Shown piece by piece: positions 1 through 6,663 of a stretch of DNA of 18,526 bases (position 1 is the stretch's first letter; each line of letters opens with the position of its first letter). Made by a program: the position numbers and the translations under genes. Where the stretch lies: contig CAYPGQ010000083.1 in NCBI GenBank assembly GCA_964410125.1, positions 1 through 18,526 on the forward strand, given 5' to 3'. The notes under the pieces were generated by a model that was given only the letters and a program-made list of their open reading frames with translations, searched no databases and was not told the origin of the DNA. The stretch is from G020348385 sp964410125 (GTDB taxonomy: Bacteria > Acidobacteriota > Aminicenantia > Aminicenantales > Aminicenantaceae).

Positions 1-1527
1 TATTTTCTTTTCCGGTTTTTGATCCAGCGATTGTCTGGCTTGAAGGGAAGGTCTATCGGGGTGCTGTTGTCAAGATTGAACCTTCCTCTTGCTTTTTTAA
101 TAGTCTCTCTTATTCTGCATATCCATTCTATCCGGAATGTCTTATTCCCTTCACAAGAACTCCACTCTTATTTTGATGCTGCCTTTATATTCTTTTCCAT
201 CTTTTTTCTGATCCGATTGGTGGATGGAATCCTCCTCGGTTGGCATACGCATCGGCACCGAGAATTTCCGCTTCCCAAGGTTCTTCACAGTCTGATCTTG
301 GCGGTTTTTTATCTGAGCATTTTATTCCTTGTATTAAACGGAATTCTCAGGATCGATATCACGCCCTTCCTCGCCACATCAGCCATCTTGACGATGATAT
401 TGGGTTTGGCTTTCCAGGGAGTACTCAGCAACGTCCTGGCAGGAATGTCCCTCCATTTCACAAAATCTTTTAGCAAGAATGATTGGATCCTGGTCGGCGA
501 TCATGAAGGAATGGTACTCGATACCAACTGGAGGGAAACCCGCATTTTCGATCGGTATTCCAATATAATCGTGTTGCCCAACAATGTTGTCGCTTCAGAA
601 AAAATCACCAATTTTTCTCACCCGGATAAAAAAACGGCTTTGACCATACCAGTGAAAGCCAGTTACAGTGCCCCTCCCTCCGATGTATTGGATGCACTTC
701 TAGAGGCAGTCAAAGATGTGCCGGAGGTCTTGGAATCTCCTGCACCTGAAGCTTATGTTCTCAGCTATGACGACTTTGGCATTTCTTATGTGTTGAAATT
801 TTGGATCAAGCATTTTGCCCGCAAGTATCCGATTTTGACCGATGTGGGAAGGTTGATCTGGTACAAGTTCAAACGGCAAAACATCGAAATCCCGATTCCT
901 GTGAGCGATAAACTTGGTGAGATGATTCAATCTTTCGGACCTAGGGAAATAATGCCCGGCATTCGCACAGAAGCGGAAAGGAATTTCCAGGACCTGATGA
1001 GATCGTCCTTCCTCCGCTATCAAGAAGGAGAGAAAATGGGAGAACTCTTGGTACCGGAAGAGGAAATCAGAGCGTTTGCCTCATTCATAGTAAGACACAG
1101 GTATGCTTCCGGGGAACACATATTCAAACAGGGAGAAGGAGGGGAATCCTGTTTCGTCCTGGCCAGTGGAAAAATAAAGGGGGAAATAGCATACGAGGAA
1201 AAAGGAAAAAAGTACAAGTCAGAATTCAGCGTGGAGCCTGGAGGCATTTTCGGGGAGATGTCTCTATTTACGGGGATGCCCCGCACCGCTACGGGAATTG
1301 TCGAGGTTGAGTCAGAGCTCCTGGAAATCAACACGGCAGGTTTTTCACGCCTCCTCGGGAGTAATCCAGAATTGGCCGACGTGATGGCCGATTTGGTAAG
1401 CAAACGCAACAAGAAAAATCAGGAGTTTCTGGAAAAAATCAAAGAGCTTTCCGCCCAGGATATTGAAATCAGCACGAACAAACATTCTATTCTCAATAGG
1501 CTGAAAAAATTCATAAAAAGGTTCTAA
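1..1527 (+). CDS. MscS-family mechanosensitive channel with C-terminal cyclic-nucleotide-binding domain (5' end outside window)
   Basis: An inner-membrane small-conductance channel fused to a cytosolic CNMP-binding domain, so gating may respond to a cyclic nucleotide as well as membrane tension. The frame is open to the first base. A TTG at 19 and a GTG at 61 are possible starts, but the residues before them are hydrophobic, so the gene probably begins upstream. Counting from the TTG (502 aa), hydrophobic segments lie at about 22-38, 52-74 and 88-108, followed by the pore-lining helix and MscS beta domain at about 117-200 (GLAFQGVLSNVLAG, then NDWILVGDHEG and VLPNNVV). The CNB domain occupies about 340-460 and carries the phosphate-binding cassette FGEMSLFTGMPRTATG at 411-426, including the Arg-Thr-Ala expected for a working nucleotide site. 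The tail after 465 is charged. Family assignment is firm. The ligand (cAMP or cGMP) is not determinable here. A degenerate repeat follows the stop immediately. Confidence 0.9.
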   Translation, partial: YFLFRFLIQRLSGLKGRSIGVLLSRLNLPLAFLIVSLILHIHSIRNVLFPSQELHSYFDAAFIFFSIFFLIRLVDGILLGWHTHRHREFPLPKVLHSLILAVFYLSILFLVLNGILRIDITPFLATSAILTMILGLAFQGVLSNVLAGMSLHFTKSFSKNDWILVGDHEGMVLDTNWRETRIFDRYSNIIVLPNNVVASEKITNFSHPDKKTALTIPVKASYSAPPSDVLDALLEAVKDVPEVLESPAPEAYVLSYDDFGISYVLKFWIKHFARKYPILTDVGRLIWYKFKRQNIEIPIPVSDKLGEMIQSFGPREIMPGIRTEAERNFQDLMRSSFLRYQEGEKMGELLVPEEEIRAFASFIVRHRYASGEHIFKQGEGGESCFVLASGKIKGEIAYEEKGKKYKSEFSVEPGGIFGEMSLFTGMPRTATGIVEVESELLEINTAGFSRLLGSNPELADVMADLVSKRNKKNQEFLEKIKELSAQDIEISTNKHSILNRLKKFIKRF

Positions 1528-1530
1528 TTT

Positions 1531-1660
1531 GAACTATTCTCACCACATCGGCATCGTTGCAGCCCAATCGCAGTATACAGATACAGCTCATGAGCCACTG
1601 CCTTGCATCCTTTAATACTAGGGTGGGGTGGAGGGTCTTGACTCGTAAATAGTCCAAATT
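1531..1660 (-). repeat. Degenerate copy (R1) of the modular intergenic repeat
   Basis: Read on the minus strand, this segment matches the copy at 5196-5312 over most of its length. It has a weak CCTGGATTRTTCAC-like end (1645-1660), the GC-rich box CCTCCACCCCACCCTAG, then TATTAAAGGATGC, a GTAT/ATAC hairpin (1573-1584) and ACTGCGATTGGGCTGCAACG. The last part also matches the array units at 6110-6663 through GATGCCGATG. It begins 3 nt after the channel gene's stop. The 1661-1763 remainder before the tRNA is AT-rich, and I see nothing definite in it beyond a possible weak tRNA promoter (TTGATA at 1733, CATAAA at 1755). Confidence 0.75.
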
Positions 1661-1763
1661 TAGTTGAAGATAGTTATAAATGGGACAAACGCACAGATTG
1701 CAAAAAGATCGTCAAATTGGTAAATTGATTAATTGATAAACTGTCATTTTGCTGCATAAAGGT

Positions 1764-1841
1764 ACCCCTGTAGCTCAGTCTGGATAGAGCAACGGATTCC
1801 TAATCCGTGGGTCGCCAGTTCGAGTCTGGCCAGGGGTGCCA
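1764..1841 (+). tRNA. tRNA-Arg (anticodon CCT)
   Basis: A complete cloverleaf can be drawn. The acceptor stem is ACCCCTG (1764-1770) paired with CAGGGGT (1831-1837). The D arm GCTC/GAGC has a ten-base loop. The anticodon stem ACGGA/TCCGT encloses the loop TTCCTAA, which places CCT at positions 34-36 (decoding AGG). The T arm is GCCAG/CTGGC with loop TTCGAGT. Discriminator G at 1838 is followed by an encoded CCA (1839-1841). The first pair is A-U rather than the more common G-C. The anticodon CCT assigns arginine. Confidence 0.95.
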
Positions 1842-1895
1842 CCTTTTACTATGACTCTTTATCCTCTCGAATAATTAATATAAAATAAAGAAATC

Positions 1896-2708
1896 ATGAT
1901 GTCTGAGACTGATTTGTACATTCAAAAATTGATCGTTAGCAATCCGTTGATGGAACCTGTTTACAAAGATGTTATTCGAGCAATGGAGTTTCCGCCTGGA
2001 AGTCGGGGACTCGATGTGGGGTGCGGGATCGGTCTCCAGGCCATTTTGCTGGCAGAAGCTGTGGGTCCTGATGGACATGTTACCGGAGTGGATATCACAC
2101 AAGAGTTTCTGGCCTATGCGAAGAAAAAAGTCGAGATGGCGGGTCTTTCTGACATGGTGTGCTTCAAGCTCGGCGATATGAACGAATTGCCGTTTGATGA
2201 CAACACTTTTGATTGGCTTTGGAGTGCGAATTGTGTGGGTTATCCAGCTCGAGAACCTTTGCCTTTATTGAAAGAGCTTACGCGAGTGGTCAAACCTGGC
2301 GGAGAGATCGCTATTCTTATCTATGCTTCTCAAATGCTGCTCCCTGGATATCCGTTGCTAGAAGCCAGGTTAAATGCGACGTCCATAGGGATTGCGCCTT
2401 TCACTGCCGATATGAGACCAGAAACCCATTATATGCGTGTCTTGGGTTGGTTTCAGAAAGCCGGTTTTGAGAATGCCACAGTGCAATCCTTTGTGAGTGA
2501 TGTCCAAGCACCCTTGGGTGAAGAAAAACGTGCGGCCTTGGCGGCACTCATTGATATGCGTTGGGGAGAAGCCGAATCGGAAATGCCCGATGAGGATTGG
2601 ATCCAGTTTCTCCGGCTCACCCAGCCAGATTCCCCGGAATTCATACTGGATCTTCCAGACTACTACGCTTTTATTACGTGTGCTTTATTCTGCGGCCGTG
2701 TCGTTTGA
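1896..2708 (+). CDS. Class I SAM-dependent methyltransferase (UbiE/Methyltransf_11-like)
   Basis: A soluble 270-aa protein with a Rossmann-type SAM fold. Motif I, GLDVGCGIG, lies at about residues 38-46. The acidic residue that contacts the ribose follows in VTGVDIT. LGDMNELPFDDNTFDWLWS matches motifs II-III, and RVVKPGGEIAIL is the typical post-motif segment. The last third, rich in Trp and Pro (MRWGEAESEMPDEDW), probably makes a substrate lid and matches nothing I recognise. The substrate cannot be named; ubiquinone/menaquinone methylation is not supported, because no quinone genes are nearby. The start is ATG 1896 or the adjacent ATG 1899, with no good Shine-Dalgarno. The stop abuts the 3' end of the convergent response-regulator gene, and a terminator lies immediately after it. 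Confidence 0.85.
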   Translation: MMSETDLYIQKLIVSNPLMEPVYKDVIRAMEFPPGSRGLDVGCGIGLQAILLAEAVGPDGHVTGVDITQEFLAYAKKKVEMAGLSDMVCFKLGDMNELPFDDNTFDWLWSANCVGYPAREPLPLLKELTRVVKPGGEIAILIYASQMLLPGYPLLEARLNATSIGIAPFTADMRPETHYMRVLGWFQKAGFENATVQSFVSDVQAPLGEEKRAALAALIDMRWGEAESEMPDEDWIQFLRLTQPDSPEFILDLPDYYAFITCALFCGRVV

Positions 2709-3449
2709 TTAATCGCAAAGGACGTTTGCGATTTTTTCGAGGAGTTCTTTAGAACTAAAAGGTATGGAGAGATAAATTTTTGCCCTTAATTGGGACATTT
2801 TCATTTTTATTTCTTCAGGGGAGTCAGAATCTGTCAGAAGGATTATCGGTGTGGATATTTCGCTTTCCGGTGTCAGTTCATTGAGAAACGGAAATGCCCC
2901 ATCTCCCTGACCAACATTGTCCCAAAGGATCACATCGGGCTTCTCTTCAAGAATACCGATCCCGTCTGTTTCTCCGTTGCTGGATGCGATCACCTTATAA
3001 CCGCTGCGCATCAAAATCATGGTGATCATTGTCATGATCGAGGGGTCCTGCTCGATTATCATGACCTTCTTTTGCGAGGGATCTGAACTTCCGAGGATTT
3101 TTTCGGTTTTTTCGAATATTTCTGAGAAATTGTAGGGTTTTTTTATGAATGCATTCACTCCCTCTTTGAAACAAGTCGCCACGAACTCACTCGAGTCCAT
3201 AACAGTCAAAGCCACGATCGGGATATCCTTTGTTTTTGGGGTTTGTTTCAACCTTATGATGGCTTCAAGCCCGTGCATCCCAGGTAGAATCATATCCATA
3301 AAAATCAAATCAGGTTGTTCTTCAATGGCAAGCCGGATTCCATCTTCTCCGTTTTGAGCAATCAAAACATCATATTGCTTCTGTTTCAATCTGGCTTTGA
3401 TCGTTTCGATTTCCACCGGATTGTCTTCGACAACCAAAATTTTAGGCAT
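2709..3449 (-). CDS. Response regulator with two receiver domains (REC-REC), second one degenerate
   Basis: A cytosolic 246-aa signalling protein with no DNA-binding or enzymatic output domain, so it probably acts by protein contact or as a phosphate relay or sink. Receiver 1 (residues 3-120) has all key residues: E8/D9, phospho-acceptor D52 in LIFMDMILPGMHG, T82 and K104 in FIKKP. Receiver 2 (127-246) keeps D177 (VILWDN) and T206. However, the second acidic-pair residue is Gln (E133-Q134), and the conserved Lys before the cis-Pro is Ile (YLSIPF, I229). It may therefore be weakly phosphorylated or a pseudo-receiver. I chose ATG 3449 because MPKILVVEDNP is the usual receiver start; the frame stays open 57 codons further but that stretch has no receiver similarity. 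It is divergent from the histidine kinase at 3737, its likely partner. Confidence 0.88.
   Translation of the reverse strand: MPKILVVEDNPVEIETIKARLKQKQYDVLIAQNGEDGIRLAIEEQPDLIFMDMILPGMHGLEAIIRLKQTPKTKDIPIVALTVMDSSEFVATCFKEGVNAFIKKPYNFSEIFEKTEKILGSSDPSQKKVMIIEQDPSIMTMITMILMRSGYKVIASSNGETDGIGILEEKPDVILWDNVGQGDGAFPFLNELTPESEISTPIILLTDSDSPEEIKMKMSQLRAKIYLSIPFSSKELLEKIANVLCD
2711..2737 (+). terminator. Rho-independent terminator for the methyltransferase gene
   Basis: The stem AATCGCAAA (2711-2719) pairs perfectly with TTTGCGATT (2725-2733) around a five-base loop, and the T run continues to 2736. It starts 3 nt after the methyltransferase stop. It lies inside the last codons of the minus-strand response regulator, so the same bases encode that protein's C-terminus. 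Confidence 0.8.
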
Positions 3450-3562
3450 GGTCACATCCGTTATTCGTATCACTCTCCTTAAACAATCTGTATATAATTT
3501 GGAATATCTCCCAAAAAACATCAATCGCCTTTTAGGATGATTAGGGGGGTGATATTTATGTT

Positions 3563-3591
3563 TTGACATATATCGTTCACAATGGTATAAA
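3563..3591 (+). promoter_or_regulatory. Sigma-70-type promoter for the histidine kinase gene
   Basis: TTGACA (3563-3568) is the perfect -35 consensus. It is followed by a 17-bp spacer and TATAAA (3586-3591), one base from the -10 consensus. The predicted transcript starts near 3598 and has a leader of about 140 nt before the ATG at 3737. This also argues against the upstream TTG at 3563 as a translation start. Confidence 0.7.
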
Positions 3592-3736
3592 TCCTTTTTC
3601 GGGTTTGAGTAAAGGGGCATTCCGGGGGATTATATTAGTCTGCGCCGGATTCAAGGATGATAATTTCTATCCACCAGGATCGTGTTTCCTTCCTTTGAAT
3701 TCTAAAATTCACAGCGCCTTTTGGTGGAGGATCGGT

Positions 3737-5173
3737 ATGAAAGACAAAAACAGAGAAAGAGAAAGGCTCGCCAAAGAGTTGGAGAAAGCGAAAAAGAAAC
3801 TCGAAGAGCTGGAGGATTGGGAAGGTAGATACAAGGCTCTTTTCGACCGTTCGCTTTATTGCGTGTTTGTGCATGATCTGGAGGGCAATTATATCGATGC
3901 GAACAAGGTTGCCCTGAATTTGTTGGGATACAAGAAACAAGACATCCCCCACTTGAATTTCACTTCTCTGTTGGATGAAGAGCAAATACCGTTGGTTAAA
4001 AAAACGCTGGCGGAGATCATAAAGTCGGGGTGCCAGAATGAACCCACTAAGTACAAACTAAAGAGAAAAGATGGAGGCTATGCCTGGGTGGAGACCGACG
4101 CAACGTTGATCTACAAGAAAGGGGAACCTTTTGGGATTTTGGGAATTGCCAGAGATATAACAGAGTACAAAAAGACCGAGCGCGCACTTCGGGAAAGTGA
4201 AGAGAAGTATCGCAAAATCTTCGAATCTCTTACCGATGTTTACTACCGGACCGATCGGGAGGGGATTGTCACCGAGATCAGTCCTTCGGTTTACAAGCAA
4301 TCCGGCTGGGATCCAGAAGATGTGGTCGGGCATCCTGTCACGGATTTTTACCGAGATCCATCATCCCGGGATATTTTTGCGAATACTCTCAAGGAGAAAG
4401 GTGTTATTAACGACTATGAACTTCAGCTTTTGGCCAAAGATAAAAAGGTGATCGAAGTCTCGGTGAGTTCGCATAACGTATTTGACGACCAAGGGCAAGC
4501 ACTGGGAGTGGAAGGGGTTTTGCGTGACATCACGACCCGGAAACAGGCCGATGAGCAGATCAAAGCTTCTCTCAGGGAGAAGGAAGTGATGCTGCGGGAA
4601 ATCCACCATCGAGTGAAGAACAACATGCAGATTATCTTAAGCCTCCTTCGCATCCAATCTCGAACCATCAAGGACAGGAGAACCCGGGAGATGTTCAAGC
4701 AAAGCCAGAACAGGATCCGGTCCATGGCCTTGATTCACGAAGCGCTGTATAAATCGAAGGATCTGGCGATGATCGATATTGCCGACTACATAAGCAGGAT
4801 GACAACCCACTTGTTATCCATATACAAAAAAGACCTGGGTGAGATCGAAATCAAGCAGAAGGCAGAGGGAGTATTCTTGGATATCAACAGGGCCATTCCC
4901 TGCGGGTTGATCATCAGCGAACTCGTTTCGAATTGCTTGAAACATGCGTTTACTGGGAAAAAAGAAGGGCAAATAACTATTCGGATGGCTACGGACAAAA
5001 AGGGAATAAACAGGTTGGTGGTAAAGGATAACGGGACAGGATTGCCGGAAGGGTTAGCCTATAGAGAAGCAGAAACACTTGGCTTGCAGCTCGTGACAGA
5101 TTTAGTACAACAGATCAACGGTTCGATCGAACTCAAAAAGACACACGGAACAGAATTTATCGTTAAATTTTAA
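3737..5173 (+). CDS. Soluble PAS-PAS sensor histidine kinase (HisKA_2 type)
   Basis: A 478-aa kinase without membrane segments, so it senses a cytosolic signal. Domains in order: charged coiled coil (1-30); PAS 1 (31-145, ending in the PAC-like GILGIARDITEYKK); PAS 2 (153-270, ending GVEGVLRDITTRKQ); HisKA_2 phospho-acceptor helix with REIHHRVKNNMQIILSLL (288-304; the acceptor is one of the H290/H291 pair); and an HATPase_c domain with N box ELVSNCLKHAF (N399), G1 box DNGTGLP (D431) and G2 segment TLGLQLV. No haem or flavin ligand can be assigned. ATG 3737 is preceded by GGTGGAGG ending 6 nt upstream, a strong ribosome site, whereas the longer frame from 3563 starts inside the promoter. It is divergent from the REC-REC regulator at 2709-3449, suggesting a cognate pair. 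An intergenic repeat follows the stop by 22 nt. Confidence 0.92.
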   Translation: MKDKNRERERLAKELEKAKKKLEELEDWEGRYKALFDRSLYCVFVHDLEGNYIDANKVALNLLGYKKQDIPHLNFTSLLDEEQIPLVKKTLAEIIKSGCQNEPTKYKLKRKDGGYAWVETDATLIYKKGEPFGILGIARDITEYKKTERALRESEEKYRKIFESLTDVYYRTDREGIVTEISPSVYKQSGWDPEDVVGHPVTDFYRDPSSRDIFANTLKEKGVINDYELQLLAKDKKVIEVSVSSHNVFDDQGQALGVEGVLRDITTRKQADEQIKASLREKEVMLREIHHRVKNNMQIILSLLRIQSRTIKDRRTREMFKQSQNRIRSMALIHEALYKSKDLAMIDIADYISRMTTHLLSIYKKDLGEIEIKQKAEGVFLDINRAIPCGLIISELVSNCLKHAFTGKKEGQITIRMATDKKGINRLVVKDNGTGLPEGLAYREAETLGLQLVTDLVQQINGSIELKKTHGTEFIVKF

Positions 5174-5195
5174 GATAATTTTTGACCCCAACTAA

Positions 5196-5312
5196 CCTGG
5201 ATTGTTCACGAACCTAGACCCTCCGCCCCACCCTAGTACCCTCCGCCCCACCCTAGTATTAAAGGATGCGAGGCGTCGGCCCATGAAGCTGTATAAGTAT
5301 ACTGCGAATGGG
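5196..5312 (+). repeat. Modular intergenic repeat copy R2
   Basis: This copy starts with CCTGGATTGTTCAC (5196-5209), the same end motif as the array units at 6110-6423. It continues with the GC-rich box found in R1, TATTAAAGGATGC and a two-step hairpin: CCCAT (5280-5284) with ATGGG (5308-5312) outside, GTAT (5291-5294) with ATAC (5299-5302) inside. It ends in ACTGCGAATGGG, which is shared with every unit of the array. It lies between the kinase and the TPR gene and contains no credible ORF. Confidence 0.8.
5218..5257 (+). repeat. Perfect 2 x 20 bp tandem duplication inside R2
   Basis: ACCCTCCGCCCCACCCTAGT occurs twice back to back (5218-5237 and 5238-5257). The R1 copy at 1531-1660 has a single version of this box, with one base different, so the duplication is specific to R2 and probably arose by slippage. 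Confidence 0.9.
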
Positions 5313-5343
5313 ACTCTTGAAAATGTTTTGTTGTTATTTGCAG

Positions 5344-5370
5344 CAATGTCAGGATAAAATACTGACATTG
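5344..5370 (+). other. Perfect 9-bp hairpin upstream of the TPR gene
   Basis: CAATGTCAG (5344-5352) pairs with CTGACATTG (5362-5370) across a nine-base AT-rich loop. There is no T run after it, so it is not a standard terminator. It could be an operator or an mRNA leader structure for the gene at 5452. Function unknown. Confidence 0.55.
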
Positions 5371-5384
5371 TTGAAGTAAAGAAA

Positions 5385-5413
5385 GCATTGATGTTTTTTA
5401 TGAATAGTTCAGG
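5385..5413 (+). repeat. Isolated start module of the intergenic repeat (GCATTG...TTCAGG)
   Basis: GCATTG, a T run and TATGAATAGTTCAGG match the beginnings of the array units at 6110, 6315 and 6664. Only this half is present; the sequence then changes to the leader of the TPR gene 38 nt before its ATG. Confidence 0.6.
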
Positions 5414-5451
5414 CTAAGGGAGTGTGGTAAAAAATCCCATAGGAGAAAATC

Positions 5452-6108
5452 ATGAAAAAAGTAATGAGGAAACGGCTCAAAGAGGATGAACTTGTCAGCA
5501 CCATGACGAAACTAGTTGATTTGGCCAAAAAATGGTCCAGGCAGCTCATAATGGGAGTCACTGCTGTTGTTGTCATCGTCCTGGCTATTCTCATTTCCAA
5601 TGCGATAAAAGCTCAGGCTGTCAAGAGGGAAAGCAGTCTTCTTGCGGATATTATTGAAATCAGCACCCAACTCAATGATAATCCAGAAAAGGTGGCGGAA
5701 CTGGAGGCGCTGGCTGGGAACGGGAAGTTTTCCCGTATAGCTTATCTGAAGCTCGCCGCTTTCACGATCGAACAGGGAGATTCAGGAAAAGCAAAGTCTT
5801 ATCTAGAAAAAATGACAGACGACAGAAAAGATATTACCTATTATCAAGCTCAGGATATGCTCGCTCAGGTTTTTATCAGAGACAAGGAATACGATAAGGC
5901 TATTGCGATTTACAAAACCATCGAGGAGGAGGGCCAAAAAGACTACGCCTTCGATGCCGTCCTTTTTCACATGGCAGAGGCTCACGAAGGAAAAGGAGAA
6001 TTGGATATCGCCCTGGAAATATACAAGAGAGTGCAAGAGGAATATGCCCAGAGTTTTTATGGATTTGATGCGTCAAAAAAAGTCACCGAGTTGGAGGAGA
6101 AAAAATAG
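5452..6108 (+). CDS. Membrane-anchored tetratricopeptide protein (YfgM/TPR_21-like)
   Basis: A 218-aa bitopic protein. A basic N-terminus (MKKVMRKRLKEDELVS) precedes one transmembrane segment at about residues 31-52. The rest should lie in the periplasm and forms several TPR-type helical pairs at about 95-215 (for example QAQDMLAQVFIRDKEYDKAIAIYKTI and ALEIYKRVQEEYAQSFYG). The layout of short amphipathic N-terminus, anchor, then TPRs is that of YfgM-like proteins, which in E. coli attach to the Sec translocon and periplasmic chaperones. No such partner genes are nearby, so the role here is inferred from architecture only. AGGAG lies 6 nt before the ATG. The gene sits alone between repeats; the first array unit begins within 2 nt of its stop. 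Confidence 0.82.
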   Translation: MKKVMRKRLKEDELVSTMTKLVDLAKKWSRQLIMGVTAVVVIVLAILISNAIKAQAVKRESSLLADIIEISTQLNDNPEKVAELEALAGNGKFSRIAYLKLAAFTIEQGDSGKAKSYLEKMTDDRKDITYYQAQDMLAQVFIRDKEYDKAIAIYKTIEEEGQKDYAFDAVLFHMAEAHEGKGELDIALEIYKRVQEEYAQSFYGFDASKKVTELEEKK

Positions 6109-6109
6109 A

Positions 6110-6314
6110 GCATTTTTTATAAATAATTCAGGTTCCTGGATTATTCACAGGCCGAGATTGCTGCAGCGGCAAGGAAGCAGCACATTGAGGTGTAGTGAAC
6201 TACTGCGAATGGGCTGCAACGAAGCCGATGTTGTGAGATCGGCCTGCCCGAAGGGTAAAAGCCGCCGATGGATAATCAGATGAATATGAAATTTTCTTAA
6301 GAAAAAGAATGTTA
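6110..6314 (+). repeat. Array unit 1 of the structured intergenic repeat
   Basis: A unit of about 205 bp. It holds a start palindrome (AATAATTCAGG, TT, CCTGGATTATT), the hairpin TGCTGC/GCAGCA, the two-step hairpin CATT-GTAG/CTAC-AATG (6183-6211) and the hairpin GCCGAT (6224-6229)/ATCGGC (6238-6243). CCC-GAA-GGG follows, then an AT-rich spacer containing the palindrome TTTTCTTAAGAAAA. The arm at 6257-6270 pairs with 6316-6329 at the start of unit 2. The offset to unit 2 is 211 bp over the matching part. No supported ORF. Confidence 0.85.
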
Positions 6315-6423
6315 GCATTGGCGGATTTTATAAATAATTCAGGTTCCTGGATTATTCACGGACCAAGGTTGCTGCAGCGGCAAGGAAGCAGCACATTGAG
6401 GTGTAGTGAACTACTGCGAATGG
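6315..6423 (+). repeat. Array unit 2 (cut by the N gap)
   Basis: Almost identical to unit 1 from TTTTATAAATAATTC through ACTGCGAATGG, with a few substitutions (GGACCAAGG instead of AGGCCGAGA after the end motif). It stops at the N run. Confidence 0.85.
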
Positions 6424-6523
6424 NNNNNNNNNNNNNNNNNNNNNNNNNNNNNNNNNNNNNNNNNNNNNNNNNNNNNNNNNNNNNNNNNNNNNNNNNNNNN
6501 NNNNNNNNNNNNNNNNNNNNNNN
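6424..6523. other. Scaffold gap of exactly 100 N
   Basis: One hundred undetermined bases, the conventional placeholder for a gap of unknown size. The 37 bases before it (6387-6423) are identical to the 37 after it (6524-6560), so the two contigs may simply overlap. Translations that cross the Ns are meaningless. Confidence 0.97.
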
Positions 6524-6663
6524 AGCAGCACATTGAGGTGTAGTGAACTACTGCGAATGGGCTGCAACGAAGCCGATGCAGTAAGATTGGTTCGCCCGAA
6601 GGGTAAAAAGTCGATGCATAATATTTAGGATCTAAAATTTGATTTTCTTGGAAATGAAAGATG
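6524..6663 (+). repeat. Array unit 3 (starts at the gap edge)
   Basis: It resumes at AGCAGCACATTGAGG and matches unit 1 through GAAGCCGATG. It then diverges, but GCCGAT (6572-6577) can still pair with ATTGGT (6586-6591) through two G-U pairs, and CCC-GAA-GGG is kept. The arm AAAAAGTCGATGC (6605-6617) pairs perfectly with 6664-6676 across a 46-nt AT-rich spacer. Confidence 0.82.

Noticed and set aside
3563..3736. N-terminal extension of the histidine kinase from the TTG at 3563
   Set aside because: The TTG is the -35 box of a strong promoter, the extension has no domain similarity, and ATG 3737 has a well-placed GGTGGAGG.
5903..6283. Open frame overlapping the end of the TPR gene and array unit 1
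   Set aside because: It overlaps the well-supported TPR frame out of phase and then reads hairpin repeats; no ribosome site or family features.
6309..6567. Open frames running through the N gap on both strands
   Set aside because: They depend on undetermined bases and on repeat sequence with non-coding structure.
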